64,000 nucleotides of DNA from Termitomyces sp. T153 (lineage: Eukaryota > Basidiomycota > Agaricomycetes > Agaricales > Lyophyllaceae). The stretch covers positions 186,001 through 250,000 of the forward strand of contig JACKQL020000059.1 in the NCBI GenBank assembly GCA_018296165.2. Direction: 5' to 3'. The notes beneath the pieces were generated by a model. It saw nothing but the letters and a program-made list of their open reading frames with translations. It ran no database searches and was not told the DNA's origin. The translations under genes were made by a program, and so were the position numbers. Shown here one piece after another: positions 54,735 through 64,000 of the stretch (positions are counted from its first letter, which is position 1; each line of letters opens with the position of its first letter).

Positions 54735-56070
54735 CAATTGGCTTTATTCTTTTCTTTGATATGATTCCAGACATTGCAATTGACAATCCAAGACTTTCCT
54801 TGTTGATCACTATGGAGAACCAAAGAACCCCTCAATCCCCTGAAGTGTAGATTGAAATGAGTAACATGGCCAGAGTGAAATATAAAGGCAGTCAAAGGAG
54901 CCAAATTAGTAACCACACCCAGTTTATGAAGACAAAGTCCTCCTCCTTTAAAGTTGCCAAAAGGTATGACAACACAGAGTATGAAATCTCCAAATCTCTA
55001 TGGCCATCAGTTCCCACACAAAAATTTATGACAAAACCTCCAAATGGATATGCAGGGCTTCTAGTGTTGAAGGGACATAAACTTTGATTTCATCATATTC
55101 TTCAGGTCAATGATGTTTGAGCTGACATTTATAAGTCAGGAAACTAGTCATCTGCTCTAAAAATAGAACACACATTTTCCTTTACAAAATCAAATAACTT
55201 TTGAAGAAATTCTGACATGATGTCATATTCTTCCAAGTCTTCTTGAATTTCCCAAGAGGTTCTGGGACCATGCTGACCATGATTGCCCCTCAGACCCTTT
55301 CTATGAAGATAATGAGGATGAAATTCTGTTGAAGCTCCAGTTCCCTACATAAAAAAGCTTAGACAGCTTGTGATCTCTAATAACTTAACTTACCTGTTCA
55401 ACATAGTGATTGTAAAATGAATAATGATGAGACATATAATTGTAGCCAGCTTCTCTTGAATCAGCATAAACAAAGAGATTGGAGAAAACAGTTTGTATCA
55501 TAGATATAAGTTCTTGATTGTAACTTGGATCGAGAACAGAAAAATAAGTAAGAAGAAGTTCTATGAATTGAGATTCAGCATCCTGAATGAGAAGGGTTTT
55601 TTTTGAAAGTAGATGTAAGCACAAATAAGAATTTAGCTATTAGAAAACATACCCTTGATGTATATCTGAGTTGAAACAAATATAATGTCCATGTCCTTTA
55701 TATTCAGGACTGGAAAACTAGAAGACAAGTAAATTAATAGAAGATGTGGCACATTGAACTGTTATTAACTTACTCAAGCTTTGAGATCTTCTAAACTTTC
55801 AACCATTGGAGCTTTCTCAGCTAAAGCATGCTGTTAAGAAGTCCAGCTTTTTTGCTCTTCTTTGGGAATGGAATAAGCCTCTTTCACAGATAAATTGGAG
55901 GATTGGATTATGACAGTCTCTTTAGCAAGAAAAGGAGATTTGGCAGGAAAAGAGGAAAAGACTCTACAACAGGAGACAAATCCCATTGAGAGGATGGGGG
56001 AGGTAGTGGAAAATAACTTGAGCATAGTTATAATGTTTGAATATTATGAAGAAAAAGAATACATACTTTT
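54735..56070 (-). pseudogene. 2OG-Fe(II) dioxygenase-like gene, decayed
   Basis: Minus-strand exons can be traced from a Ser/Pro-rich start (SNLSVKEAYSIP, about 55870) through FSSPEYKGHGHYICFNSDIHQG and the exon 55624-55390 (LLLTYFSVLDPSYNQELISM ... YNYMSHHYSFYNHYVEQ). HRKGLRGNHGQHGPRTSWEI follows near 55290. The C-terminal domain reads AYPFGGFVINFCVGTDGHRD, then, after one frameshift, CVVIPFGNFKGGGLCLHKLG, FHSGHVTHFNLHFRG, LVLHSDQQGKSW. The HRD and distal H fit an HxD...H iron site. Similar basidiomycete proteins of unknown substrate exist; a TET/JBP-like or transposon-associated role is possible. Family by memory, no search. Confidence 0.5.
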
Positions 56071-56414
56071 TTGCAAGTAAGTCTAACAAGGCTTTTGAGC
56101 TTTCTCACATCCAAGCTTAGCAATATCAATGACACCATGAGTAGAGGAAGGCAAAAGAATAGTGGAAAAGTCCATATGCCTAATCTTTAAAATAACTGGT
56201 ATCAAAAGATCTCTGATGAGTTTTCCAGTTTTCTTGTTTAATGCACAATATTAGAATATATATAATCTGGAGAATGGTTTTCATACCTTGAGGATCTTAT
56301 AAGGAAAAGCCAACACCATAAATGTCTTCATTGACAGAACCCACTCTACTGATTATCATAGTTTTCATATCTAAAGCAGCAATAAAAAGAAGAATGCATG
56401 GAGTTCCTGATTGT

Positions 56415-56692
56415 TGTAAGGGCAACCTCCAGGAGTGGCAGCTCAATCATGCAGCTAGCAGAGGGGAATTCAATGTATATTCAGCAAGGTAACCAACAAT
56501 ACAAATAGTAACTAATCACCTAGCAGAGGGGAATCCAAAGAGAACAAGTCTAAGAATCCCTGCTGCTTGGTGCAGCATGTCAACAGGTGGCAGAGGCATG
56601 AGAACAACTGTACAGAAGGCCAGAGCTAGCCCTAACCCTAGGGAAGTGCTCAATAGATTGCTGCAGAGGTCAGAAATGGAAGTCCCCTGACA
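56415..56692 (-). repeat. 3' LTR of the minus-strand gypsy element
   Basis: 278 bp; the plus strand reads TGTAAGGGCAACC ... GTCCCCTGACA. It is adjacent to the tract homologous to the 390-418 segment of the first element. Confidence 0.85.
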
Positions 56693-59600
56693 TCACACCC
56701 CCTCTAGCATGCAGCATCTTAACATGCAGGGTAAAAGAAGTTCCAGATTGCCTAGTTCACTAGTGAGATGGGGTAGATTCCTTGGATGGCTTGCAGCACA
56801 TCTGGGTGCCTCTGGCAGCCCCAGCACCTAAGAACTGCAGGAGAGATGTCCTCAATTCAGTAACTCTTCCTTTATCTTGTATTATAAAATCATTGGAATA
56901 GACAACCATCTAGGATTTCCTCCACCTCATACTACTTGCTGTTGTTGACCACTACTGGAGGTGGTGGGGGTGCCAGGTGGTGCTCTGAAATAGGGTCCTT
57001 TGGGGCTGGTGTTAACTTGACCATATTAAACACTGGATGGAGCTGATGCATCTTCACAGGGATGGAGTCAATATGCTAATGGCCTGACCTGCTGTTCTAC
57101 CATAAAGGGTCCTCACTGGCAGTGTGAGAGCTTTTTTGATGGTCAGGTGGTTGTAATGTCAGAGGCATCCAGGTAGACCTGATCCTCTGGCTGATACTTG
57201 GGCACTGGAGCTCTTCTGCAGTTGTAATACTGTGCCATGTTGTTTTTTGCCTTTGCCAGGGCTGCTCAGGCTTCCTCCTGCAACCTCTTCATCCAGTCCA
57301 CAAACTTGTTCACTGCTTCATTCTCCAATGGCCGGGCTTGGGGTTTGAAGTTCATGTGCAGGTGACATCTGGTGTTCAGGAAGAAGGGCAAAAACTGGGT
57401 GGCTGCATGAACATGCTTGTTGTACTGGAATTCAGCATTGGAGGGGGAGTTTGTCCTAGTCATCCTGATGCCCATTGCAGAAGAGGCAGAGATACTGCTT
57501 GAGCTCCTGATTCATGCATTCAGTTTAGCTGTTGCATTGCAGGTGATAAGTGGTGGTGTGCAGTTTCACACTAAGTAGTTGGTAGAGCTCTCTAATGAAG
57601 TCTGCTATGAATTGTGGCCTGTGGTCAGATATATAGGCAATGGAGAGGCTGTGGAGCTTCCAGATGTTTTTCCGGTACAGGTTTGCAGTGCCCATGGCAG
57701 AGCAAGTGGTGTAAGTGGGGATGAAGTGTGCTTGTTTGCTATATAGGTCCACCACTACCATGATGGCATTATAACCATGGGTGTTGGAGAGCTCCACAAT
57801 GAAGTCCACCAAAGCAATGCTCCATCATTCCAAGGGTATAGGAAGGGGGTGTAGCTGTTCAGTAGAGAGATGGCATTGGAGCCTAGTCCAGACATAGAGA
57901 TCACATGTACCAGTGTAGAACCCAATATACTAGGACATCTGTGGTCACCAGTAATTCTAAGATGCTAGCTCCAACATCTTCCATCTGCTAGGGTGTCCAG
58001 CAGTCCAGGAGTCATAGTGTTGCTCTACAATTATCTGGCAGAGCTCTGGAGCATTGGGCACATAGATGCAATTCTGGAAGGTCAGGAGCCCATCTTGGAG
58101 GGCCCATTTGTCCATGCAGACAGACTTGGTGCCAGTGGTGCATCCTGATTTCAGTGCCTAAGCTGCCTGAGCAATAAGTTCCTCCCGCTAACTGTCCCAA
58201 TTCCCATGCTGGATGTCTTGGAGAATGTCCACCTCCACTTCCTTGATGACTAGGCCTTCCATGGCTTAGATTGCAAACAATTTGGAATGGAGGAGTACAA
58301 TGGTTGCTATTGTCATCTCCCCTTTTGCCATAGTCTGCTCTCTAGAACAGAGTGTCTGGCTTTCCCATGCTCTGGCCTGGCTTGTGGTGCAGCAAGAAGT
58401 CAAAGTTGGCTAGATAGAGGGACCACCAGGCTTGCTAGCAGTTGAGCTTCTTAGCCATCCAAAAGTATTTGAGGTTCTTTAGTCTGTAGAAATCTCAAAC
58501 TTATGCTGTGCACCCTCCAGGAAATGTCACTACTCTTCAAAGGACTGGATGATGGCCAGCATCCCTTTGTCATGGATCTTGTAGTTGTGCTCTACCATAT
58601 TCAGGCTCTTAGAGTAAAAGGCCACCAGATACCACTTCCTGTCCTCTGGGGATTATTGTAATTGAACAGCTCCAGTGACAAAGTCAGAGCTATTGGCTTC
58701 TACTTAGAAGGGAGAGTTGTCATCCAGAAAGAGGAGGACTGGTCCAGAGGTGACAGCATGCTTGAGCACATCAAAGGCCATCTGCTCTGGAGGTCCCCAG
58801 CTCTAAGCAGTGTCCTTTGTGGTGAAATTAAATAGAGGGTGGGCATAATGCAAGAAGTCCTGGATGAACCTCCAGTAGAAGTTAGCAAAGCCTAGGAAGG
58901 CCTGCACCTCCTTCTTGTTCTTAGGCTCTGGCCACTCAGCAACACCTGGTCTTTACTAGATCTATCTTTGTGGCTCCATGCAAGATGATCAGCCCAAGAT
59001 ACTAGATCTGGGTCTGCTTGAACTTGCACTTCTTTGGTTTGAGATAGAGCTGGTGGCAGTGGAGGAGTTCCAAGATGAGGCACATGATCTGGTGGTGCTC
59101 CTCCAACATTTTGATGTAGATAAGGATATTGTCAAGGTATATGCACACTATGCCTTCAGCAATGAGATCCCAGAAGATATTATTCATCATTGTCTGAAAG
59201 GTGGCTGGGCTGTTGGTGAGTCCAATGAACATGATGAGAGGTTTGAACAGTCCCTAGTTGGTCTAGAAGGCAGCCTTCTATTATCTCCTTCCTGGATATG
59301 CACATTGTTGTAGCTCCACTAGACATCCAGCTTAGTGAAGTACCATGCACCCCAGAGGTTATTGATGAGCTCCAAGATGAGGGAGAGGAGGTAGCAGTTC
59401 TTTAAAGTCATGGCATTAAGGACATGGTAGTCCTGGACCAGTCTAAAACAGCTGTCCTTCTTTCTGATGAAGAAGACTAGAGAAGCCATTGGGGATTGAA
59501 GGGGTGGATGCAACCAAAGTCCAGGTTCTCTTGTAGGAAGGCTTTAAGCTCATCCTGCTCCTTAGGCACCAGCAGGTAGACCTTGCAGCTTGAGGGCTTA

Positions 59601-61165
59601 GAATCCAGCATGAATTCAATAGTGTAGTTCCATTGTTTATGCTCTGGGAGTGAGTCAAATGAGGCCTTAGAGAACATGTCTTCTAAGGCACAAAGGTATG
59701 GAGGCACAATATCCTGGAATGCCCAGGGCATGGAGTTTGCAGCAAATGTCTGGGCCAGCTGCTAGGATGTGGTCTGGCTAGCCCAAATCTCTATGGTCAA
59801 GAGCAGTGAGCATAAAGTGGTGGCATAGATCCAATCTCTAACTTCCACTGCCTCATTCAGAAGCTCCAAGTCATGGATGCCTCCAAACTCTCCTCATGGT
59901 CCCTCCTCCAGAGCCTTGCTGCTGCTCTAGTTGTTCTTGTAGAGGGCCTTCCTATGGGGGAACACCAGAAGCAGGGGGCCCAGAAGGTCTAGATCTGCAA
60001 AGGGGAGATGGCTGGCATGGCATGCCTGGATGGCCACATGTTCTCAAACTTCAGCCCAGTGCTCTTCTCTAACCTCAGTAGCACAGGTGAAGCACCTCCA
60101 GGGGCACTGGCTCATAGTCTACTTTGGGCTTCCAGAGCCATGTAAAACTAAGGATCATATCCTGCTTGCTTAAACTGGTGATAGCAAAGACTGTATGCTC
60201 AGCATGATTCTAGTAGCAGAGGATGAGGTCTACTATAGAACTGATAGCATCAGCTTTGTTGGGTGTCCCATCAATGTTGAACACTGGAATAGGTCAAGGA
60301 AGTGGCTACATGGTCAGGCTGTGGCACTTCACAAACTCTGAATCTAGGAACAGTTCTGTTGCTCCACTGTCAAGGAGGGCAGTGACTCTGTGAGTTTTCT
60401 GAGTGTCTGTGGTCTCAATTTCTACATCAAGGCACAGTGAGTTGGCAGATGTGCTTGAGGCCACTACATACTGCCAGTGCAGTCAGCACTCCCAGGTGGT
60501 GCAGCAGCAGCAGAGCCTAGCTGGCATTGGAGGGCTGGGCTTGGACTCCAAAGTTGGTGTTTGTATATCTGGAGGGGAAAACTGAGGTTCTTCTGTCTTA
60601 AAATAATTGACATCAGTAAGAGCAATTTCATTTTCTGATGACAGACATGGGAACCTGTTAGTATCCAGCAATAGAAGTGTACACCTCATCTGTTGCTTGA
60701 CTAAAAATCCTCCTCCAGGCCCAGGAGGGGCACACAAGCACCAATCTCCACTGGGGTCAACTCTAGTGTTGGCACATCTGATGACAGAGCTCTGGCAGCA
60801 TTCTTTGTAACTAACAGTTGCAGGAGAAACTCCTCTTGCTCTGCTGTAAAGAGGTAGTGCACCTCTAAATCCAATGGGCAGTGTTGTGCAAAGTGCCCTG
60901 GTTTCTTACATTTCCAGCACAGTAGCAGTGTGGGGCAATGCTGTCAGGCTGTATCTATGTCCATATGAATGCCTGGTAGCAAGAAGCATGGTGTGGGAGC
61001 AGCCAGAGCAAGGGTGGAAGCTGGGAGTGCAGGAGCAGAGTATTGGAGACTAGTGAACAGAGTGGGGTGCTGTGTTGAGTGCAAGTGGTGGAGCTCTTGT
61101 TGGATCTCCATGAGCTGCCACTGATCTTGGGCCACCTTATACCAAGCACAGATGGCCACATTCAC
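56693..61165 (-). pseudogene. Gag-pol of the minus-strand gypsy element, broken
   Basis: Gag C-terminus: WYKVAQDQWQLMEIQQELHH, zinc knuckle CWKCKKPGHFAQHC (about 60920-60880). Protease: TALLDSGATELFLDSEFVKC (about 60380-60320), catalytic DSG kept. RT: LVQDYHVLNAMTLKNCYLLS, MFIGLTNSPATFQTMMNN, and YLDN in place of YLDD (about 59120). Integrase: MVDFIVELSNTHGYNAIMVV, ISDHRPQFIADF, TECMNQELKQY, so D, D and E are visible. The linker QLHPVFNMVKL and a damaged chromodomain (EVEEILDGCLFQ) follow. Many stops and frameshifts. Confidence 0.85.
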
Positions 61166-61174
61166 CTACGCAAA

Positions 61175-62272
61175 TATGCACAATGTTGCTGTTAAGGAAC
61201 CACTTGATGATTGCCAGGTCCATATATCTTAGGATTATTGTGGTGCAACTCTCACACACATTCAGGATATTGTAAAATCTCTCTTTGCTAATTGCAAGTT
61301 CAACTCCACCCACCACCTTGCTGCTGTTAACTCAATCAACTGGGCACATATTCTTTCTCAGACAGTCTATTACTTCCTTGCCTACTTCTAATTCCAGTAC
61401 TAGCTCCCAACAAACATCAACATTGACAATTTTGGAATTGAGTTTGTCATGCCTACTGGGAATTTTGGCAATATCTTGGCTGGATCTATGCCAAGCAGAT
61501 GGGCCTACCTATGTCCAAGTCAGTGGTCACAACTAATGAAATGACATCCTTGCATGTTTCTGAAAGAGCAGCAGCTACAAAGCAGTAGACTCAAGTACAG
61601 GTCATGATGGCTTGTCCAGTACCACTGCTCCAGCAGATGGCTCATCTGATAGGAAGCAAGATACAGCAACATCTGGAGTCAAGGAAACCCTCAGTTCTGC
61701 TATGAATATTATGGTCTCAGGTAACTTTGAACAATTACTATAGTACCTCACATTTGAGAACACATCTGGAATCTGGGGGAAAAAAGAGGTAGAAGCTGGC
61801 AAGCTACTCAGCAGCTGGATGTCTAGCTTGAAGGAGGATGGCCATGTCAAGCTGCCAATCAACATCCTTCTATCTGCCAGGAAAGTCTTTGTAGCTAAGA
61901 AAATATCTGATGAACAGGTATTGTTATTATCTTTCACAGTTGTGTACCAACCTAAGCCTTCAACTTCAGACCCTCACCACAATACAATCATTCTTTAATG
62001 GAATTGTGTTGTATATTGTAGACCCAAGCAGTCTCTTAGACCCTGCAAAGTTTTCCAAAGCAGTCTCTCAGGCATTGAAGGACTACAATCACTTCAACTT
62101 TGACCATGGCATCCTCCTGCAAGAGTTACATGGGTTGCTTGAAAAGGAGAAATATGTTATTGATGTCAAGTGCCCTGATGTTGATCTTGTTAATGTTGAT
62201 CTTGTTAAGGCTGTTATGGAAAAGACTGTCAGTCATCAGGCTGGAAAACTTGCAAGCTCTAGAAGTGTTTAA
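61175..62272 (+). pseudogene. Threonine synthase, 3' part (pseudogene)
   Basis: Threonine synthase converts O-phosphohomoserine to threonine with PLP. Visible blocks: HNVAVKEPLDDCQ, a 49-nt intron, DIVKSLFANCKFNSTHHLAA, VNSINWAHILSQTVYYFLAY, FGIEFVMPTGNFGNILAG (the glycine loop that binds PLP phosphate), then YAKQMGLPMSKSVV in a shifted frame and TNE. The end has DPAKFSKAVSQALKDYN and LVKAVMEKTVSHQAGKL. The N-terminal half with the PLP lysine is missing. A frameshift near 61490, a lost base near 61540 and stops show it is inactive. A functional copy must exist elsewhere if the organism makes threonine. Confidence 0.85.
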
Positions 62273-62366
62273 ATGGATAGGCCATATAACAGACTAACAA
62301 ATGTACAACAAGATAGATATCAAGGGTAGCCAGAATACTTAGACCATTGGAATGTAACATTTGTTT

Positions 62367-62592
62367 GCAATTTATCTATCTCTGACTTTTATATGTCAGT
62401 AAGAGAAAGGGTGTTAATATACATTTGTTATGCACTTTCATCACTTTCCCATTCTGTTTCTTCTTCAGTTTCTGACTGTGCAATTTATCTATCTCTGACT
62501 TTTATATGTCAGTAAGAGAAAGGGTGTTAATATACATTTGTTATGCACTTTCATCACTTTCCCATTCTGTTTCTTCTTCAGTTTCTGACTGT
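62367..62592. repeat. Perfect 113-bp tandem duplication
   Basis: 62367-62479 and 62480-62592 appear identical (GCAATTTATCTATCTCTGAC ... TTTCTGACTGT). The last three bases (TGT) of each copy equal the first three of the adjacent solo LTR, so the duplication probably followed LTR insertion. Confidence 0.9.
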
Positions 62593-62751
62593 CATGACCC
62601 ATTCCATTCCCCCCTTCCCTTCACCATTATCCAACCTCAGATTCTACACAGTCCCTCTCTGGATCTCAGCCACACCCCCAGATCTCAGCCACAGTCCTGT
62701 TTCAGCCACATCCAGGTTTTAGCCACCTCTAGGACCGCTTTTCCTGTTCCA

Positions 62752-63035
62752 GATCATTCCCACAGGTACAGATCACTTCCACAGGTTCCAGATCACTTCC
62801 ACCTGTCCCAGATCACTTCCACTTGTCCCAGATCACTTCCACCTGCCCAAGATCACTTCCAGAATTGCTTCCCTTGTTCCAGATTACTTCCTGCTATGAC
62901 TTAGATCACTTCCACCTGACTCAGATTACTTCCACCTGACTTAGATCATTTCCACTTGACTTAGATCACTTCCACTTGACTTAGATCACTTCCACTTGTG
63001 TTAGATCACTCCCACCTGACTTAGATCACTTCCAT
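62752..63035. repeat. Minisatellite in the solo LTR
   Basis: About a dozen units of AGATCACTTCCACCTGACTT and variants (TGTCCC, TGACTTAG), period about 17-20 bp, inside the LTR and upstream of its TATA box. Confidence 0.85.
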
Positions 63036-63063
63036 CTTCTCCTTTTGGCAGTGTCCTACAGCT

Positions 63064-63070
63064 ATATAAG
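63064..63070 (+). promoter_or_regulatory. TATA box of the solo LTR
   Basis: TATATAA 32 nt upstream of AGCCTTGACATTA, the same spacing as in both nested elements. Confidence 0.6.
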
Positions 63071-63333
63071 GTCCCTTAGTCTGTAGCTACACCCCAGCCT
63101 TGACATTACCTGATATCTTGTTTGGGTTCTTTTGTTATCTGATCTTCTCTCCATTCATTACTTGCTCTCATTTCTTAGTTTCTTAGTTTCTTTCCCTATT
63201 TACATACTTGCTGTTGGCATCACCTCCCCAAGGTGGTTTTGGCTCCTGTAAGAGTCCCCCTCCAGGATTGTGGTCCTGACACTAACTCTGACTCATTAAA
63301 CCCAAACCTGTCCTTCAAACTCTCCATGTTTGG

Positions 63334-64000
63334 TCATTTCAAATAATGCCACCACTTGTCTACATCATCCTTTGTTTCTATTTCTCCTTCTTCAATGTAT
63401 CCAAGAAGTGGAAAAGCTTTAAGAAAGAATTTGATCACTCCAGGAACAAAATTCTTTTCTAAGTTGCTACATGGCCAACCTAGGTATTGTAGGGATACTG
63501 GAGTTTCTCCTGTCAAAGGATGAGAAGGAATTTCAGTCATGATGAAAGGAATCTTAAAATCTCCAGCTGAGGTAGGTGATAAATCAAGCTGAGCAAGACT
63601 TGGAAGTTCAAGGTGTTTTTAATATTGTTTTGAAAGAATTTATAGTCTCCTATAGTGAGGTCAGTCAAATTAGGCCAGCAATGGGCCAAAGAGATTCAGG
63701 AAGGAGTATTGTCAAGATTAACCTCAACAGGAGGTTGGCAAACTAATTTTCTGGGTTTTTTGTTTTTGAAATTGGAGAAGAAGGAAGCCCAAGATACATT
63801 ATCATGTTCTTCATCATATTGCCACTGGCTGGCACCAATGATAAGGCTGAGATCCTGTAAATCAGGGCTGCAGAGGCCACATAGCCTTTTGAGAAATTGA
63901 AGATAGTCCACTTCCCAGTTGTTGTGGCCTAGACAAGAGATCCTGATGGAAATGAGTGAAGTCAGAAAAGTTTTGACAATGCCCAAATATTTGAAAAGGA
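63334..64000 (-). pseudogene. F-box/LRR-like gene, 3' part
   Basis: Minus strand. CDS enters from beyond the window: WEVDYLQFLKRLCGLCSPDL, SLIIGASQWQYDEEHDNVSW, then WPNLTDLTIGDYKFFQN. After a break near 63625 it reads HLELPSLAQLDLSPTSAG, LTGETPVSLQYLGWPCSNLE and ends KWWHYLK before a stop at 63334. Leu-rich strands with SL..L.L spacing suggest the LRR tail of a basidiomycete F-box protein; the F-box would be upstream. A frameshift near 63625 and a stop after NLDNTPS suggest decay, though an intron is not excluded. Confidence 0.5.

Larger units (their letters stand above)
56415..61170 (-). mobile_element. Minus-strand chromodomain gypsy element, 5'-truncated
   Basis: Same family as 1-766. 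On the minus strand it runs gag C-terminus with zinc knuckle, protease, RT, RNase H, integrase, chromodomain, then the 3' LTR (56692-56415). The gag N-terminus and 5' LTR are missing; the 5' end abuts a threonine-synthase pseudogene at about 61170. Confidence 0.88.
62590..63281 (+). repeat. Solo LTR related to the self-priming elements
   Basis: 692 bp, TGTCATGACCC ... GGTCCTGACA. Flanks are CTGAC (62585-62589) and CTAAC (63282-63286), a one-transition target duplication. TATATAA starts at 63064. AGCCTTGACATTA at 63096 is the counterpart of the AGTCTTGATATTA RNA start in the nested elements. No primer site or coding sequence follows, so it is a solo LTR left by recombination. Confidence 0.75.

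Noticed and set aside
1..64000. tRNA, rRNA genes and CRISPR arrays
   Set aside because: No cloverleaf-quality tRNA, no rRNA-like sequence and no regularly spaced identical repeats with unique spacers; the only tRNA-like boxes are the SINE candidates.

Overview
The window looks like a transposon-dense stretch of an Agaricomycete (mushroom-forming basidiomycete) nuclear genome. The host genes have many 48-63 nt GT..AG introns. They belong to families I know mainly from basidiomycetes: a ubiquitin-like domain joined to ankyrin repeats, an F-box family, an uncharacterised HECT-like family, and a 2OG-Fe(II)-like family. Almost everything else is retroelement. Many older copies have lost CpG and carry C-to-T/G-to-A type stops, as expected of a genome that methylates repeats. 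I do not name a species.

Layout. 1-766 is the 3' end of a chromodomain Ty3/gypsy element that truncates a minus-strand HTH gene (767-1331). 1790-2445 holds two opposed tRNA-like SINE candidates. 3475-32630 is a segmental tandem array: a plus-strand ULD/zinc-ribbon/ankyrin gene converging on a minus-strand F-box gene, in three copies (A 3475-7486, B 18583-22535, C 23663-27810) plus a broken fourth ankyrin copy (D 31323-32630). A young complete LTR retrotransposon (7522-17382, LTRs identical by eye, TSD AATGT) sits inside the 5' coding end of F-box copy A. A 5'-truncated LINE with a 16-bp TSD (28256-29539) sits between C and D.

33690-54272 is an uncharacterised HECT-like gene broken by a minus-strand gypsy fragment and by a 17.4-kb nest: an outer gypsy element (35747-53116) that contains an inner one (41137-47890, TSD TTGAC). 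Both nested elements have a primer-binding site complementary to the predicted 5' end of their own RNA, which suggests Tf1-type self-priming. 54735-64000 holds a decayed 2OG-Fe(II)-like gene, another minus-strand gypsy copy, a threonine-synthase pseudogene, a solo LTR with minisatellites, and the 3' part of a decayed F-box/LRR-like gene.

Most notable: the young retrotransposon carries, between pol and the 3' LTR, an antisense gene of six exons (about 330 aa) whose introns are all kept. The nested elements also carry antisense genes at the same place, although their sequence is different. The second notable feature is the ankyrin genes: each repeat is one 99-nt phase-1 exon, and the introns are near-identical at about 50 nt, so exon plus intron forms a roughly 149-bp tandem module that has changed copy number between paralogues.
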